Assembly: GCA_019136325.1 (NCBI GenBank)
Contig: JAGVUJ010000065.1
Location: forward strand, 1 to 6,914
DNA from: Deltaproteobacteria bacterium
GTDB lineage: Bacteria; Desulfobacterota; Syntrophia; Syntrophales; Smithellaceae
Length of the DNA: 6,914 nucleotides
Direction of reading: 5' to 3'
In this document: piece after piece, positions 6,149-6,914 of the stretch
Layout: every line of letters begins with the position of its first letter
Numbering within the stretch: the stretch's first letter is position 1
Notes under the pieces: model-generated
What the model saw: only the letters and a program-made list of their open reading frames with translations
The model's database searches: none
What the model was told of the DNA's origin: nothing
Translations under genes and position numbers: made by a program

Positions 6149-6160
6149 TGAAATATTGAC
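6144..6160. repeat. 6-bp inverted repeat over the -35 box
   Basis: GTCAAT (6144-6149) and ATTGAC (6155-6160) are perfect reverse complements with a five-base spacer. The inner arm covers most of the -35 box of the promoter at 6120-6148. It may be a second regulator site or a chance duplication of the -35 sequence. Confidence 0.4.
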
Positions 6161-6188
6161 CGTGAAGCCCGAAGAAAGGATTGAATAT

Positions 6189-6232
6189 CGGGGCGATTGA
6201 GGTCTTGATGGGAATCAGCATCAACCGCCCCG
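6189..6232 (-). terminator. 12-bp hairpin downstream of the dehydrogenase gene
   Basis: Arms CGGGGCGATTGA (6189-6200) and TCAACCGCCCCG (6221-6232) flank a 20-base loop. In minus-strand RNA all 12 pairs form with one G-U wobble; in plus-strand RNA that pair is an A-C mismatch. The stem starts nine bases past the stop codon of the dehydrogenase gene. The following sequence on the minus strand (ATATTCAATCCTTTCTT) is only moderately U-rich. It may be a weak terminator or a 3'-end stabiliser that separates the gene from the next one. Confidence 0.6.
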
Positions 6233-6240
6233 TACCGATA

Positions 6241-6914
6241 TCAACTTTTTACATGTCCCGTCAAAAATCCCGGTTGACTATACGCCGGCCGGGGGTAGGA
6301 ATAAAACCCTTTTTTTGTTTTGGCGCCCAGGTCTCCTCTTTCGACATAGGGTTTTAAAAAGTTTGCGTTGGCTTTGGACTGAGGATCTTTCATTTTATCC
6401 GCCCAGTAATCCGTAATAGTCCAAACCGTCTTCAAACCGACCTGATCCATGATACCGAAGGGTCCCATGGGCATCATCGTAATGCCCATCCAGGAACGAT
6501 CCACATCTTCAACGCTGGCCACATCCGTTGTGACCAGCGTCAAGGCGGTCATAAAAAGATTGGAAAGCATGGCATTAAATACATATCCGTTATTTTCGCG
6601 ATGCAGCATGATGGCGATCTGGCCGATGCTCACGGCAAAATCGTGAATCAGTTGGGTCACGGCCGGATCCGTCCCGGGATGGGGCATGATATCAACCACA
6701 TTGGAAACCCGCACGTCATGAAAATGCAGCGCCGCGAATTTATCCGGCCGGCCGGTCGCTTCAGCAAATTTCGAAGGCATCAGCAATGAGGTGTTCGTGG
6801 TAAAGACAGTCCGTTGCGGACAGAGTTCGTTGAATTGAGCAAAGACTTTGCCTTTGAGTTGCGGGTCTTCCGGCACCGATTCACTGATCATATCGACATC
6901 TCCGGCCGCCGCTT
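6241..6914 (-). CDS. 3-hydroxyacyl-CoA dehydrogenase (N-terminal part beyond window)
   Basis: The minus-strand frame is open from the window edge to a TGA at 6241-6243, giving the last 223 or so residues of an enzyme usually about 280-320 long. It should oxidise 3-hydroxyacyl-CoA to 3-ketoacyl-CoA with NAD, or run in reverse. The NAD-binding GxGxxG start is outside the window. Visible are VDMISESVPEDPQLKGKVF, the TTNTS block, the catalytic histidine region LHFHDVRVSN (canonical enzymes have HFFNP), a PHPGTDP turn, and NNGYVFNAMLSNLF with the active-site asparagine. The C-terminal dimerisation domain follows, with GPFGIMDQVGL and GDLGAKTKKGFYSYPRP. ATG 6889-6891 is internal, since conserved sequence continues upstream of it. 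The family is certain. The HFHD variant suggests a side branch rather than the FadB/Hbd core group, so the exact substrate is open. Confidence 0.92.
   Translation of the reverse strand, partial: AAAGDVDMISESVPEDPQLKGKVFAQFNELCPQRTVFTTNTSLLMPSKFAEATGRPDKFAALHFHDVRVSNVVDIMPHPGTDPAVTQLIHDFAVSIGQIAIMLHRENNGYVFNAMLSNLFMTALTLVTTDVASVEDVDRSWMGITMMPMGPFGIMDQVGLKTVWTITDYWADKMKDPQSKANANFLKPYVERGDLGAKTKKGFYSYPRPAYSQPGFLTGHVKS

Noticed and set aside
1..6914. A complete novel defence or mobile system
   Set aside because: No transposase, integrase, toxin-antitoxin pair, CRISPR repeat, reverse transcriptase or restriction gene was seen. The GIY-YIG domain is of the small housekeeping-like YhbQ type, and its neighbours are metabolic or envelope-stress genes.

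Overview
The window reads as ordinary bacterial chromosome. The protein families (an RhlE-like DEAD-box helicase with an ACPGRLLDH motif, a zf-HC2 anti-sigma factor resembling DUF2275 proteins, an acyl-CoA thioesterase and a 3-hydroxyacyl-CoA dehydrogenase) and the mid-range base composition suggest a Deltaproteobacterium in the broad sense (Desulfobacterota, perhaps the Syntrophales). This assignment is inferred from remembered family resemblance, not from a search. No rRNA, tRNA, CRISPR array, insertion sequence or phage gene was seen.

Layout. The left edge (1-738) holds a helicase gene on the minus strand that runs off the window. A 349-bp divergent intergenic region (739-1087) follows. 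A plus-strand run of five genes then extends from 1088 to 5530: a GIY-YIG nuclease domain fused to an aminoglycoside-phosphotransferase-like kinase domain; a PaaI/YigI-type hot-dog thioesterase; a membrane-anchored zinc-ribbon protein whose exported domain has a transglutaminase-like Cys/His/Glu arrangement; an ECF-type sigma factor; and its overlapping zinc-binding membrane anti-sigma factor. The gaps between the first three genes are 37 and 26 bp. A 94-bp gap precedes the sigma gene, and the last two genes overlap by 4 bp (ATGA). A 215-bp intergenic region (5531-5745) separates this run from two minus-strand genes: a three-helix membrane protein (5746-6072) with a near-consensus promoter and nested inverted repeats, and a partial 3-hydroxyacyl-CoA dehydrogenase (6241-6914) followed by a hairpin.

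How the genes may work together. The firm link is the sigma/anti-sigma pair: a membrane protein holds the sigma factor inactive through a cytoplasmic zinc domain and presumably senses an envelope signal through its exported part. The transglutaminase-like membrane protein just upstream could belong to the same envelope response, but only proximity supports that. The thioesterase and the dehydrogenase both act on acyl-CoAs, in keeping with a fatty-acid-metabolising lifestyle, but they lie on opposite strands and are not one operon.

The most unusual items are the nuclease-kinase fusion, the zinc-ribbon/transglutaminase-like architecture, an ECF-like promoter motif over the start of the sigma gene, and the operator-like inverted repeats around the promoter of the small membrane protein. 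No complete new defence or mobile system can be claimed from this window.
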